DNA from: a virus
IMG/VR virus record: IMGVR_UViG_3300032286_001670
Coordinates: 1 to 22,660 of that record
DNA length: 22,660 nt
Reading direction: 5' to 3' (one strand)
The position numbers were made by a program, and so were the translations under genes. The stretch's first letter is position 1, and each line of letters opens with the position of its first letter. Below, in pieces: positions 1-7,670 of the stretch. The notes under the pieces were generated by a model. That model was not told the DNA's origin. It searched no databases and worked only from the letters and a program-made list of their open reading frames with translations.

Positions 1-297
1 AACGCGAGGCTGCACCCCCAGGTGGTGGCCCGTCGGCGCCGGCGCGAGCACCAGGTGGTGACCGCCGCCCTGCGGGGGATCGTGCCGCCCGCGGGACCGT
101 GGCGGGTGACCATCACGCGCGTCGGGCCGCGAGCGATGGACGACGACAACCGGACCGCGAGCGCGAAGGGCGTGCGGGACGCGGTCGCAGCATGGCTGGG
201 CGTGGACGACGGGAGCGAGAGCGTGCGGTGGGAGGTCCGTGGCGAGGTCGCCCGGGGCTACGCCGTGCGGGTGCAGATCGAGGGGAGCGTGGCGTGA
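1..297 (+). CDS. RusA-like Holliday junction resolvase, 5'-truncated
   Basis: The frame is open from base 1, so the gene starts before the window; the GTG at 22 is unlikely to be the true start, because the codons before it read NARLHPQ, which resembles the conserved N-terminal stretch of RusA-type proteins. The visible part ends at a TGA at 295-297. The core shows D-D-D-N, then a lysine, an arginine-aspartate pair and a WLGVDDG stretch, matching the D-x-D-N / K / D-D spacing of RusA-fold endonucleases, which cut four-way DNA junctions as dimers. In phages such genes lie in the replication/recombination region or just before the terminase, as here. The next gene follows immediately or overlaps, so it is probably co-transcribed with the packaging genes. 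The family call rests on motif spacing in a partial protein; a hypothetical protein of the same fold is the alternative. Confidence 0.6.
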   Translation, partial: NARLHPQVVARRRRREHQVVTAALRGIVPPAGPWRVTITRVGPRAMDDDNRTASAKGVRDAVAAWLGVDDGSESVRWEVRGEVARGYAVRVQIEGSVA

Positions 298-299
298 CG

Positions 300-539
300 A
301 TGACCGAGACGACGAAGGCCCCCGAGCTGGTGCTCGCGACGTGCGGGCACATGGTGGCGCCGACCGAGACGCGTCGGGGCCTGTGCAGGACCTGCTACCG
401 AAAGCTCAGCGGCGAGGGCCTCCCGCTGCCGCCGACGCGGTCGCGGTGGGACGACCACGATGCGCTCGCGGCGTGGGCGCGCGCCCTGCCCGAGCGGACC
501 CGCACGCAACTCCTGGCCGCGCTGATGGAGGTGCGCTGA
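300..539 (+). CDS. Small zinc-finger-like phage protein, function unknown
   Basis: A 79-residue protein, if the ATG at 300 is used; a GTG at 294 in the same frame, overlapping the previous stop, would add two residues. Near the N-terminus there is a C-x-H pair (about residues 15 and 17) and a C-x-x-C pair (about 29 and 32), a spacing that suggests one zinc-binding knuckle. The C-terminal half (WDDHDALAAWARALPERTR...) looks helical. The stop codon TGA at 537-539 is directly followed by the ATG of the small terminase gene, so the two are translationally coupled. Zinc-ribbon proteins of this size often sit just upstream of terminase genes. I do not recognise a named family, and DNA binding is only a guess from the metal-ligand pattern. 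Confidence 0.6.
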   Translation: MTETTKAPELVLATCGHMVAPTETRRGLCRTCYRKLSGEGLPLPPTRSRWDDHDALAAWARALPERTRTQLLAALMEVR

Positions 540-1022
540 ATGGCCCAAAATCGCCCGAATTCGTCCGGCCCACCCCGGCGCGAGCCCGGCCCGAAAGACC
601 GCCAGCTTGCCATGGCCATGCTCGCGGAGGGCTGGCACCTCAACGACGTGGCGGCCACGATCAAGGTGCAGCGCGCCACGGTGCGCCGCTGGCGGGACTG
701 CCCCGAGGGCCAGCGGCTGCTCAGCGAGGCGAAGGCGAAGCGCGCGGAGATCGTGTCCAGCGCCCTGGGCGACGCGCGGGAGATCCTCTCGACGCACGCC
801 GTCCAGGCCGCGCGCACCCTCGTCGACAAGCTCCGCGACCCCAAGCCCTTCGAGGCCCTCACCGCCGCCGAGGGGATCCTCTCGCGCGTGGGGCTCCCGA
901 AGGCCTCGAAGGTGGAGATGGACATGCGCGCCCAGGTCGACCTCTCGCGGCTCGCGCCCGAGGAGCTTGACGCCTTCGAGCGGCTCCTCCGCAAGGCCAT
1001 GGGCGAAGGGATGGGCGCGTGA
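540..1022 (+). CDS. Terminase small subunit-like protein
   Basis: A 160-residue protein whose ATG directly follows the stop of the zinc-finger gene. Residues about 20-52 (DRQLAMAMLAEGWHLNDVAA followed by an ATVRRWR helix) read as a helix-turn-helix of the kind used by small terminase subunits to recognise the packaging site. The middle (about 65-110) is a helical, charged segment suited to ring oligomerisation, and the C-terminus (LSRLAPEELDAFERLLRKAM) is another helix that could contact the large subunit. The gene overlaps the large terminase gene (stop TGA 1020-1022, next ATG at 1022). The role is inferred from the HTH, the size and the position; sequence similarity among small terminases is generally low, so no specific family is claimed. 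Confidence 0.7.
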   Translation: MAQNRPNSSGPPRREPGPKDRQLAMAMLAEGWHLNDVAATIKVQRATVRRWRDCPEGQRLLSEAKAKRAEIVSSALGDAREILSTHAVQAARTLVDKLRDPKPFEALTAAEGILSRVGLPKASKVEMDMRAQVDLSRLAPEELDAFERLLRKAMGEGMGA

Positions 1023-2584
1023 TGGACACCGCCGCCCTCTGCGCCCAGGCCCCGACCCTCGCCGACATCGAGTGCGCGCAGATCCGCCGCAAGGGCTTCG
1101 CGGAGTTCGTGCGCCGCGCGTGGCACCTCGTGGAGCCTGCGTCGCCCCTGCGCTGGAACTGGCACCTCGACGTCCTCTGTCGCGCGCTGGAGCGGGTGGC
1201 GCGTCGCGAGACCCGTGACCTCGCCATCAACATCCCGCCGGGCATGTCGAAGAGCCTCCTCGTCGACGTGCTCTTTCCCGCGTGGGTGTGGACGCTGCCG
1301 CCCGACCACGCGCCGGGCCTGCCCTCGATGCTCTTCGGCCCCGGTCACCGCTTCATCACCGCGAGCTACGCCGAAGACGTCGTGCTCCGCGACGCGCGCA
1401 AGATGCGCACGCTGGTGCAGAGCGACTGGTACCGCGCGCGGTGGCCCGGGGTCGAGATCCCCAGCGACGCCAGCGCTTCGAAGGCCGTGTCGATGTTCTA
1501 CACGACCCGCGGCGGGATGCGGTTTTCGACCACCGTCCGCGGGAGCGTCACGGGCCAGCACTGCGACACGATGGTGGTCGACGACCCCATCGACCCGATG
1601 GGCGCCGCGGCCGCGTCGGGCGTCGAGCTCGAAGCGGTGCTCACGTGGTGGAACGAGACGATGCAGACGCGGTTTCGCGACCACGCGACCTCCGCGCGCA
1701 TCGTGGTGATGCAGCGTGTGCACGAGCGCGACCTCTCCGCGGAGATGATCCGCACGGGCGCCGAGGTCGTGTGCCTGCCGATGCGCTTCGAGAGCGCGCA
1801 CCCGCACCGCTGCGCCGAGGACATGCGCACCGTCGAGGGCGAGCTCCTGTGCCCCGACCGCTTCCCCGGTGGGGTCGTGGCGCGTCTCGAGGTGGCCCTG
1901 GGGCCCTACGGCACCGCGTCGCAGCTCCAGCAGCGCCCCTCACCCGCGGGCGGCGGCGTGTTCCGCAAGGAGTGGATGCAGCGGTATTGGACCGACCTCC
2001 CCGCCGGCGGGACCTTCACGCAGAGCTGGGACATGGCCTTCGGCGCCACGGTGGGCGCGTCCGACACGTGCGGGCAGGTCTGGTACCAGCTCGGGGCCGA
2101 CTTCTACCTCGTCGACCAGGACAGCCAGGTGCGCGACTTCCCCTCCACCCTCGACGCGGTGCGGGCGATGACGGCGCGGTGGCCCAAGGCCCACAAGAAG
2201 CTGGTCGAGAAGAAGGCCAACGGCGCGGGCGTGATCGACATGCTCAAGCGCGAGATCCCGGGCTTCGAGCCCATCGAGCCCGAGGGCGGCAAGGTCGTTC
2301 GCGCGAACGCCGTCGCCGCGTTCTTCGCCAGCGGCAACGTGTTCTTCCCGCACCCCGAACGCGCGACGTACCCCGACGGGCGCCGCGGCGCACCCTGGAT
2401 GCGCGGGGGCGTCGCAGACCTCTCCCGGCCCGCCGCCGAGGGCTCCCTCGAGCACGTGTTCACCAGCTTCCCCAACGGCTCGAAGAAGGACCCCGTCGAC
2501 TCCGCGACCCAGTTCCTCAACCACGCGGCGCCGAGGCTGGCGCAGCGGTTCGCAGCGGCGATGGCCGCGATTCGGAAAGGCTGA
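1022..2584 (+). CDS. terL: Terminase large subunit (ATPase/nuclease)
   Basis: About 520 residues, the usual length for a large terminase. The packaging ATPase motor is marked by a Walker A-type loop at about residues 70-78 (NIPPGMSKS) and a Walker B strand at about 182-189 (DTMVVDDP, hydrophobic residues followed by two aspartates). A coupling-motif-like segment follows at about 226-240 (ARIVVMQRVHERDLS). The C-terminal RNase H-like nuclease starts at about 334 (QSWDMAFG, first metal-binding Asp), continues with VEKKANGAGVIDML near 396-409, and ends with a Lys-Asp-Pro-Val-Asp-Ser stretch. The protein cuts concatemeric DNA and drives it through the portal. The ATG at 1022 overlaps the previous stop in a TGATG junction; a GTG at 1019 would add one residue. 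The nuclease and ATPase domains look intact. Confidence 0.93.
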   Translation: MDTAALCAQAPTLADIECAQIRRKGFAEFVRRAWHLVEPASPLRWNWHLDVLCRALERVARRETRDLAINIPPGMSKSLLVDVLFPAWVWTLPPDHAPGLPSMLFGPGHRFITASYAEDVVLRDARKMRTLVQSDWYRARWPGVEIPSDASASKAVSMFYTTRGGMRFSTTVRGSVTGQHCDTMVVDDPIDPMGAAAASGVELEAVLTWWNETMQTRFRDHATSARIVVMQRVHERDLSAEMIRTGAEVVCLPMRFESAHPHRCAEDMRTVEGELLCPDRFPGGVVARLEVALGPYGTASQLQQRPSPAGGGVFRKEWMQRYWTDLPAGGTFTQSWDMAFGATVGASDTCGQVWYQLGADFYLVDQDSQVRDFPSTLDAVRAMTARWPKAHKKLVEKKANGAGVIDMLKREIPGFEPIEPEGGKVVRANAVAAFFASGNVFFPHPERATYPDGRRGAPWMRGGVADLSRPAAEGSLEHVFTSFPNGSKKDPVDSATQFLNHAAPRLAQRFAAAMAAIRKG

Positions 2585-2589
2585 CCATC

Positions 2590-4704
2590 ATGCTCTCTCG
2601 ACTCCTCGGCGCGGCACTCCGCGTGGACTCCTGGCTCAACGTGCTGACGGGCGTGGGCGGCACCAGCTCGAAGGCGGGCGCGTTCACCTTCACCGCCCGT
2701 GACCTTCTCACTGATGTGACCCTGCAGGCCCTGTATGAGCAGGACGGCTTCGCAGCGGCGATCATCGACTGCGTGCCCGACGAGGCGCTCCGTCAGGGCT
2801 TCTCGGTGACCACGGGCGAAGAGGCCGCCGACGCCGCGCTGGCCTCGGCCCTGGAGCGCCTGGGCGCGCGCCAGCGGCTCAACGAGGCGTGGTGCTGGGG
2901 GCGGCTCTACGGCGGCGGCGCGGTGTTCGTCGGCGCCGACGACGGGCGCGATCCTCGCGAGCCGCTGGACCTCGCGAGCGTGCGCAGCGTGCGCTTCCTG
3001 ACCGTGCTGGAGCGCCTCGACCTCACCCCCGCGCGCTGGGTCACGGACCCGCTCTCGCAGAGCTTCGGCGACGTGGAGGTCTACCGCCTCGCCCGCACCG
3101 GGGGCGGTGGCGGCACCGACACCCGCGAGGTGCACGCCTCGCGGCTGCTGCGGTTCTACGGCGCGCGGACCACCGCCCGGCGGCGTGCGCAGATCCAGGG
3201 TTGGGGCGTCAGCGAGTTGCAGCGCGTGTACGACAAGCTCCAGCAGTTCAACGCGACCTTCGCGGCGGTGGGGGAGCTGCTGCAGGACGGCAGCCAGGGC
3301 GTCTTCAAGGTAAAGGACCTCTTCGAGCTGATGTCGGAGGATCGCCGGGGCGACCTGAAGACGCGCATGGAGACGCTCGACATGAGCAAGTCTGTCGCGA
3401 AGAGCATCCTCGTCGACGCCGACACCGAGAGCTACGAGCGCGTGGACTCGGGCGCGCTGAGCGGCTACCCCGACACCCTCGACAAGTTCGCGCTCCTCCT
3501 CGCGGGCGCCGCGCGCATCCCGGTCACGATCCTCATGGGGCAGGCGCCCGCGGGGCTCTCGGCCACAGGCGACAGCGACATCCGGTGGTTCTACGACCGC
3601 GTCCGCACGCAGCAACAGTCGGTGCTCGCGCCGCAGGTCACCCGCCTCGCGCGGATCCTCTGCGCCGCCGCCGACGGGCCGACGGGCGGGGCGATCCCCT
3701 CGACGCTCACGCCGGTGTTCCCGCCGCTGTGGCAGCTCACCGACGCGGAGAAGGCAGAGCTGCGCGCGAAGCAGGCCACGACCGATGTGGCGTACATCAC
3801 CGCCCAGGTGCTCACGCCCGAAGAGATCGCGCTCAGCCGGTTCCCGAAGGCCGGGTGGAACCCCGACACCATCGTCGACCTCGACGCGCGCCGCGCCGCG
3901 ATGGAGGCCGGGGCGCAGGGCGAGGGCGGCGGGGACCTTGACCACGAGGAGGTCGCCGCGATCCTGGCGAAGGTGGCCGGTCGCGAGATCCCGCGGGACT
4001 CGGGACTGTCGCTGCTGGATGGCCTCGGGCTCACCCCCGAGCGCGCAGAGAGTGTCATGGGCGAGACCGGGCGCAGCTTCTTCACCGCGCCCGAGTCGGG
4101 GCACGCGCAGCAGCTCGCCGACGCCCAGGCCCAGGTGGCGAAGCTCACCCGCTCGCGCGACGGGGTGCGCGGGATGCTCTCGCGGGTGCTGGAGAAGAAC
4201 CGCGCGGGCGAGCTCGTGGTGGGGCGGCTCATCGCACGGGCGCCGACCGACACCGAGGAGGGTGACGTGCTCGAAGAGGGCGACACGGTCCCCGCCGCCG
4301 AGGGCGACCCCGCGGAGGTCCTGGACAGCGCTGCAGAGGCGCGCGGCGATGCGATGCCGCAGAAGTACAGCCACATCGACTTCACCCCGTCCGAGGGCGC
4401 GCAGAAGGCCGCGAAGCGTGCGCTGGAGGTGCGCGCCGAGAAGCCCGAGAGCCAGCGCGGCATGACCCCGGTGGGCATCGCACGGGCGCGCGACCTGTCC
4501 AACGGGTCGAAGCTCAGCCCCGAGACGGTGCGCCGGATGAAGGCCTACTTCGACCGCCACGAGGGCGACAAGAGCGGCGCGACCTGGGATGAGCAGGGCC
4601 CTGGGTGGCAGGCGTGGAACGGGTGGGGTGGCGATGCGGGCTACGCGTGGGCGCGCAAGGTCGTCGGGCAGATGGAAGCCTCGGACCGTGACGACGCGCG
4701 CTGA
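2590..4704 (+). CDS. Portal protein (DUF1073-type) with extra C-terminal domain
   Basis: A 704-residue protein that starts at ATG 2590, five bases after the terminase stop, with a GGAAAGG ribosome site in the end of terL. An in-frame opening runs further upstream, but it is a shadow of terL. Residues about 35-440 carry DUF1073-type portal features: YEQDGFAAAIIDCVPDEALR near the N-terminus, a GGGAVFVGADDG segment, VHASRLLRFYG, and the hallmark MGQAPAGLSATGDSDIRWFY at about 316-335. The portal forms the dodecameric DNA channel at one capsid vertex. Residues 450-585 are a charged linker with a short coiled-coil. From about 592 to 695 a separate domain follows (KYSHIDFTP..., VGIARARDLSNG, LSPETVRRMKAYFDRHEGDK, GGDAGYAWARKVV); I have seen this pattern in phage head proteins, but I know of no function. 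704 residues is long for the family because of this fusion. Confidence 0.88.
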   Translation: MLSRLLGAALRVDSWLNVLTGVGGTSSKAGAFTFTARDLLTDVTLQALYEQDGFAAAIIDCVPDEALRQGFSVTTGEEAADAALASALERLGARQRLNEAWCWGRLYGGGAVFVGADDGRDPREPLDLASVRSVRFLTVLERLDLTPARWVTDPLSQSFGDVEVYRLARTGGGGGTDTREVHASRLLRFYGARTTARRRAQIQGWGVSELQRVYDKLQQFNATFAAVGELLQDGSQGVFKVKDLFELMSEDRRGDLKTRMETLDMSKSVAKSILVDADTESYERVDSGALSGYPDTLDKFALLLAGAARIPVTILMGQAPAGLSATGDSDIRWFYDRVRTQQQSVLAPQVTRLARILCAAADGPTGGAIPSTLTPVFPPLWQLTDAEKAELRAKQATTDVAYITAQVLTPEEIALSRFPKAGWNPDTIVDLDARRAAMEAGAQGEGGGDLDHEEVAAILAKVAGREIPRDSGLSLLDGLGLTPERAESVMGETGRSFFTAPESGHAQQLADAQAQVAKLTRSRDGVRGMLSRVLEKNRAGELVVGRLIARAPTDTEEGDVLEEGDTVPAAEGDPAEVLDSAAEARGDAMPQKYSHIDFTPSEGAQKAAKRALEVRAEKPESQRGMTPVGIARARDLSNGSKLSPETVRRMKAYFDRHEGDKSGATWDEQGPGWQAWNGWGGDAGYAWARKVVGQMEASDRDDAR

Positions 4705-5539
4705 GCTCCTCGCGTTCCGTCGCCGTCTCACCGAGGCCGCGGCGTCGAGGCGTCGTCGGCCGAAGGTGCCGCCGCCCGCGCCTCCGTCGGGCGCCATCGT
4801 CGCGCACACCAAGCTCCTGCGGGAGCTCAGCGCGGAGATGGATGCCGCGATCCTCGACGCCCTGCGCGCCGAGGGCATCGTCCGCGCCGACGCCGCCGAC
4901 GGGGATCCGCCCTTCACCCGCGCGAAGGGTCGCAGCGCCGCCTCGCGGGCCGCGGCCGCCGTGCGCCGGGTGCTCAAGGGCAAGAGCTTCGTGGCGCGGC
5001 TGCAGGAGATCTCCGGCGCCACCGCCACCGCCTCGCGGGAGGCCTGGGCGCGCCAGCTCAAGGCCAGCCTGGGCGTCGACCTCCCGACCGCGGAGCCCGA
5101 GCTCGGGCCCGTCATGACCGCGTTTCGCGACGAGAACGTGGCGCTGATCCGCTCCCTCGCGGCCGACAAGGTGACGCGGGTGCGGGCGATCCTCGACGAC
5201 GCCGGCGCGGGCACGCGCGTCGAAGAGGTGGCGAAGAGCATCCGCGACATGGGCGAGGTCACCCGCTCGCGGGCCGAACTCATCGCCCGCGACCAGGTGC
5301 TCAAGCTCAACGCGGAGGTCACGCAGAAGCGCCACGAGGCCGCGGGCATCGTCGAGTTCGTGTGGTCGACCTCGCGCGACGAGCGGGTGAGGCCCGACCA
5401 CAAGGTGCTGGAGGGCGGGCGCTACCGCTACGACGACCCTCCCATCGTCGACCGACGCCGCGGCACCCGCGGGCTCCCCGGGATCCACTTCCAGTGCCGC
5501 TGTGTCGCAGTGCCCGTGATCCCCGGCTTCGACGACTGA
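4688..5539 (+). CDS. Minor head protein, SPP1 gp7 / Mu F type
   Basis: The frame is open from within the portal gene, but the likely start is the GTG at 4688, which overlaps the end of the portal gene by 17 bases and gives 283 residues. The N-terminus is very basic (RRRRPK), as in head proteins that touch DNA. The C-terminal 50 residues carry the family signature: DERVRPDHKVLEGGRYRYDD, then a proline-glycine loop and a FQCRCVAVPV end, that is R-x-x-H ... C-x-C-x-x-x-P. Members sit inside or at the portal vertex and are needed for head assembly; some also act on ejected DNA. Position between portal and prohead protease is standard. No toxin domain is fused at the C-terminus, unlike some relatives in Firmicutes. 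Confidence 0.85.
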   Translation: MTTRAELLAFRRRLTEAAASRRRRPKVPPPAPPSGAIVAHTKLLRELSAEMDAAILDALRAEGIVRADAADGDPPFTRAKGRSAASRAAAAVRRVLKGKSFVARLQEISGATATASREAWARQLKASLGVDLPTAEPELGPVMTAFRDENVALIRSLAADKVTRVRAILDDAGAGTRVEEVAKSIRDMGEVTRSRAELIARDQVLKLNAEVTQKRHEAAGIVEFVWSTSRDERVRPDHKVLEGGRYRYDDPPIVDRRRGTRGLPGIHFQCRCVAVPVIPGFDD

Positions 5540-5546
5540 TCCTCCC

Positions 5547-5593
5547 CGTCCCGGTCACTGGCACAGCGATGGCTAGCGCTGCCCCTCGGATCG
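5547..5593 (+). promoter_or_regulatory. Candidate phage promoter element, copy 1
   Basis: This lies in the 70-base gap between the minor head protein and the prohead protease. It contains CGTCCCGGTCA (5547-5557), 13 bases, GGCTAGC (5571-5577), and then CGGATCG (5587-5593). The same two blocks with the same 13-base spacing recur at 18386-18416 before another + strand gene. The protease GTG starts 39 bases after the first base of GGCTAGC. Within this copy, TGGCAC-N5-TGGCT at 5559-5574 also resembles a sigma-54 -24/-12 site, but copy 2 lacks the invariant -24 GG. A transcription start 5-15 bases downstream would leave a short leader with weak Shine-Dalgarno. An operator or activator site instead of a core promoter is possible. 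Confidence 0.55.
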
Positions 5594-5609
5594 CCCGCAC
5601 CGTTGGGGC

Positions 5610-6830
5610 GTGCCCGCGCTCCGACTCGACACCGCCGCCCCGCTGCGCCGCGTCGTGGAGACTCCCCAGGGAGGTCTTCGCGTCGAAGCCGCCGTGGCGC
5701 GCGCTGGCGTGCTGCGCTACCGCGACACCGCGGGGCAGGAGTGGGCCGAGCTCGTGCCCGCCGAGGAGCTCGGGGCTGAGCCGTCGCTCGCCACGCTGCG
5801 CGGCGCCACGGTGACCGACCTGCACCCCGAAGGACTCGTGACCGCGGACACCTACCGCGACGTGGCCGTGGGCCATGTGCACGACGACGCCCGCGTCGAG
5901 GGCGGATACCTCGTGGCGACGCTCACCGTGAACGACGCCGCCGAGTGCGCGCGGATTCGCTCGGGCGACCGGCGCGACACCAGCGCGGGCTACGTCTGCG
6001 ACCTCGACGAGACCCCGGGCGTCACCGCCGAGGGCGAGAGCTACCAGCGCGTGCAGCGCAACCGCCGGTACAACCACGTTGGGCTGGGGCCCGAGGGCTG
6101 GGGCCGCGCGGGCAGTGATGTGGGGCTGCGCCTCGATGGCGGGGCCGTCGCAGTGCGGGTCGATGCGCCCGCGGGAGACCCGACGATGAAGAAGACGATC
6201 AAGCTCCGCGGCCGCGAGGTTCACCTCGACATGGCCGAGGGCGAAGACAAGAAGCTCCAGATGGCGCTCGACGAGGACATGGGCGCCGTCGACGAGAAGA
6301 TCCAGAAGAAGGACGCCGAGATGGGCGCCCTGGGCGCGCAGATCGATGGGCTGCAGACCGCGCTCACCGATGCGCTGACGCAGGTCGCAACCCTCGGCGC
6401 GGCGATGAAGGCGATGGAGGCCATGAAGGCCGAGCCCGCCGAGCCCTCCGAGGAGGTGCTCGATGCCGCCCTCGCGGTGCGCGAGACCGTGCGCGCCGAC
6501 GCCGCCAAGGTGCTCGGGGCCGAGGTCTCCCTCACGGGCAAGAAGCCCGCGGAGATCAAGCGCCTCGTGGTCGCCAAGGTGCTGCCCACGGTGAAGCTCG
6601 ACTCGCTGAGCGCCGAGGCCATCGAGGGCATGTACCGCGGCGCGGTCGCGGCCGTGTCCACGGTGACCCGCAACGACGCCCTGGGCGCCGCCAACGCGGC
6701 CGCCAACGGCCGCGACCCGCAGAACCCCGCCGCGGTGAAGACCGACGGCGACGACGACATGGGCGCGAAGCTCCGCGCCCGCACGCACGCCGCCTCGCGC
6801 GCTCCCCTCACCGTCAACGGGAAGGTCTGA
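5610..6830 (+). CDS. Prohead protease (DUF2213-type) fused to a scaffold-like domain
   Basis: 406 residues starting at GTG 5610, just after the promoter-like element. Residues 1-190 match the DUF2213 pattern: a GVLRYRD opening strand, ELVPAEEL, PSLATLRGATVTDLHP, VGHVHDD, TSAGY, YNHVGL and a final GRAGSDVGLRLD. Likely catalytic candidates for this herpes/HK97-type serine protease fold are His72, Ser125 and His156; this assignment is from motif position, not shown. Residues 193-406 are charged and helical, with a coiled-coil-like stretch at about 205-300, and look like a scaffolding or delta domain that is digested during maturation. An internal ATG at 6186 may make this part separately. The cement and major capsid genes follow directly. 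Confidence 0.85.
   Translation: MPALRLDTAAPLRRVVETPQGGLRVEAAVARAGVLRYRDTAGQEWAELVPAEELGAEPSLATLRGATVTDLHPEGLVTADTYRDVAVGHVHDDARVEGGYLVATLTVNDAAECARIRSGDRRDTSAGYVCDLDETPGVTAEGESYQRVQRNRRYNHVGLGPEGWGRAGSDVGLRLDGGAVAVRVDAPAGDPTMKKTIKLRGREVHLDMAEGEDKKLQMALDEDMGAVDEKIQKKDAEMGALGAQIDGLQTALTDALTQVATLGAAMKAMEAMKAEPAEPSEEVLDAALAVRETVRADAAKVLGAEVSLTGKKPAEIKRLVVAKVLPTVKLDSLSAEAIEGMYRGAVAAVSTVTRNDALGAANAAANGRDPQNPAAVKTDGDDDMGAKLRARTHAASRAPLTVNGKV
6173..6188 (+). promoter_or_regulatory. Possible internal ribosome site and start for scaffold-only product
   Basis: GGGAGA at 6173-6178 lies seven bases before an in-frame ATG at 6186-6188 in the protease gene. The ATG is codon 193, exactly where the protease fold ends and the scaffold-like tail (MKKTIKLRGREVHLDMAEG) begins. 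Translation from here would give a 214-residue scaffold protein identical to the protease C-terminus, the arrangement known for lambda C/Nu3. Whether it is used is inference. Confidence 0.4.
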
Positions 6831-6832
6831 CC

Positions 6833-7660
6833 ATGGCTCCTTCGCTCGCCACCTACGACCGGGCGCCCTCGGGCGGCTTCGCCGGTCAGATCGCCCTCCC
6901 CGCCGAGGGCTTCCGCGTCGTCTCGCGCCGCGCCCTGGGCGCTCTGATCGCCGGAGCCCCCGTGCTCCGCGATATCGACGCCGGCACCGAAGATGGTGTC
7001 CAGGCGTACCCCGCTCCCCCTGCGGCCGACGCCGACGGGATCGTCCTGTCGCGCGCCACCGCGGCCACCGCGACCAGCATCACCACCACGGGCCTCGACG
7101 GTGCGCTGGGCCAGGGCGAAATGTACCCGCCCCGCAACGTGACCATCACCGCGACGAGCAACGCGAACTTCGACCTCACGACCTGGATCGTGCGCGGCCT
7201 CGACGAGAACGGCCTGCCGCAGGAAGAGGTCTTCGTGATGCCCGACGCGGGCAACGTCACGCTGACGGGCAACAAGTTCTTTAGCTACGTCATCGAGGTC
7301 TACGTGCCCGCGCAGAGCGGCACCGGCGGCGCGTACACCGTGGGCTTCGGCGCGAAGCTCGGCCCCCTCGACAAGCACTTCGCGGGCGTCGCGCTCTACG
7401 ACGCGACGAAGCCCCCGGGCGCCTACGCCGAAGACGACTCGGTGAGCGTGCTCGAGGAGGGCGCGATCTACGTCCAGAGCGAGACCGCCGTGGACCCCAC
7501 GAAGCCGGTCTACGTGCGGCAGGTGATCTCCGGCAACGAGGTCCGCGGGCACTACCGCGCGACCGTCGACGCCAACGACCTCGCGCAGATCGTCCGTGCG
7601 CGCTGGATCGAGAAGACCACGGGCGCCGGCGTGGCCGGCCTGCGACTCCTGTCGCGCTGA
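6833..7660 (+). CDS. Capsid cement/decoration protein with inserted domain
   Basis: 275 residues; ATG 6833 is preceded by GGGAAGG at the end of the protease gene and lies two bases after its stop. The ends resemble phage structural cement proteins: an N-terminal GGFAGQIALP stretch, and near the C-terminus VYVRQVISGNEVRGHYRATV followed by an ARWI...GAGVAGLRLL ending. A second domain sits in the middle (about residues 99-175), rich in Thr/Val and ending VPAQSGTGGAYTVGFGAK; it reads as a beta-sandwich and is shared with the tail sheath (see 10861-11091). Cement proteins bind the outside of the expanded capsid and stabilise it. Position just before the major capsid gene supports the call. The family assignment is from memory of motif layout, not a search. 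Confidence 0.75.
   Translation: MAPSLATYDRAPSGGFAGQIALPAEGFRVVSRRALGALIAGAPVLRDIDAGTEDGVQAYPAPPAADADGIVLSRATAATATSITTTGLDGALGQGEMYPPRNVTITATSNANFDLTTWIVRGLDENGLPQEEVFVMPDAGNVTLTGNKFFSYVIEVYVPAQSGTGGAYTVGFGAKLGPLDKHFAGVALYDATKPPGAYAEDDSVSVLEEGAIYVQSETAVDPTKPVYVRQVISGNEVRGHYRATVDANDLAQIVRARWIEKTTGAGVAGLRLLSR
7127..7357 (+). repeat. Shared beta-sandwich-like domain, cement-protein copy
   Basis: Codons 99-175 of the cement protein align without gaps to codons 171-247 of the tail sheath. I count 28 identities in 77 positions by hand, including the PAQSG-x-GG-x-x-TVG motif and a G-x-D-x-x-G turn. It is a protein-level duplication; the DNA has diverged. Confidence 0.7.
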
Positions 7661-7670
7661 AGGAACGACC

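Noticed and set aside
2590-4704. Anti-CBASS nuclease (Acb1) activity for the portal, since database names sometimes link this family to Acb1
   Set aside because: I see no pair of H-x-T/S motifs as needed for a 2H phosphodiesterase; the length, neighbours and the MGQAPAG...ATGDSD segment fit a portal.
2104-5403. Very long minus-strand open frame (about 1,099 codons), and similar ones at 10234-11964 and 12493-15231
   Set aside because: They lie opposite well-recognised terminase, portal, sheath and tape measure genes, are rich in Arg/His/Gly/Ala with no recognisable motif, and are expected from GC-rich third positions.
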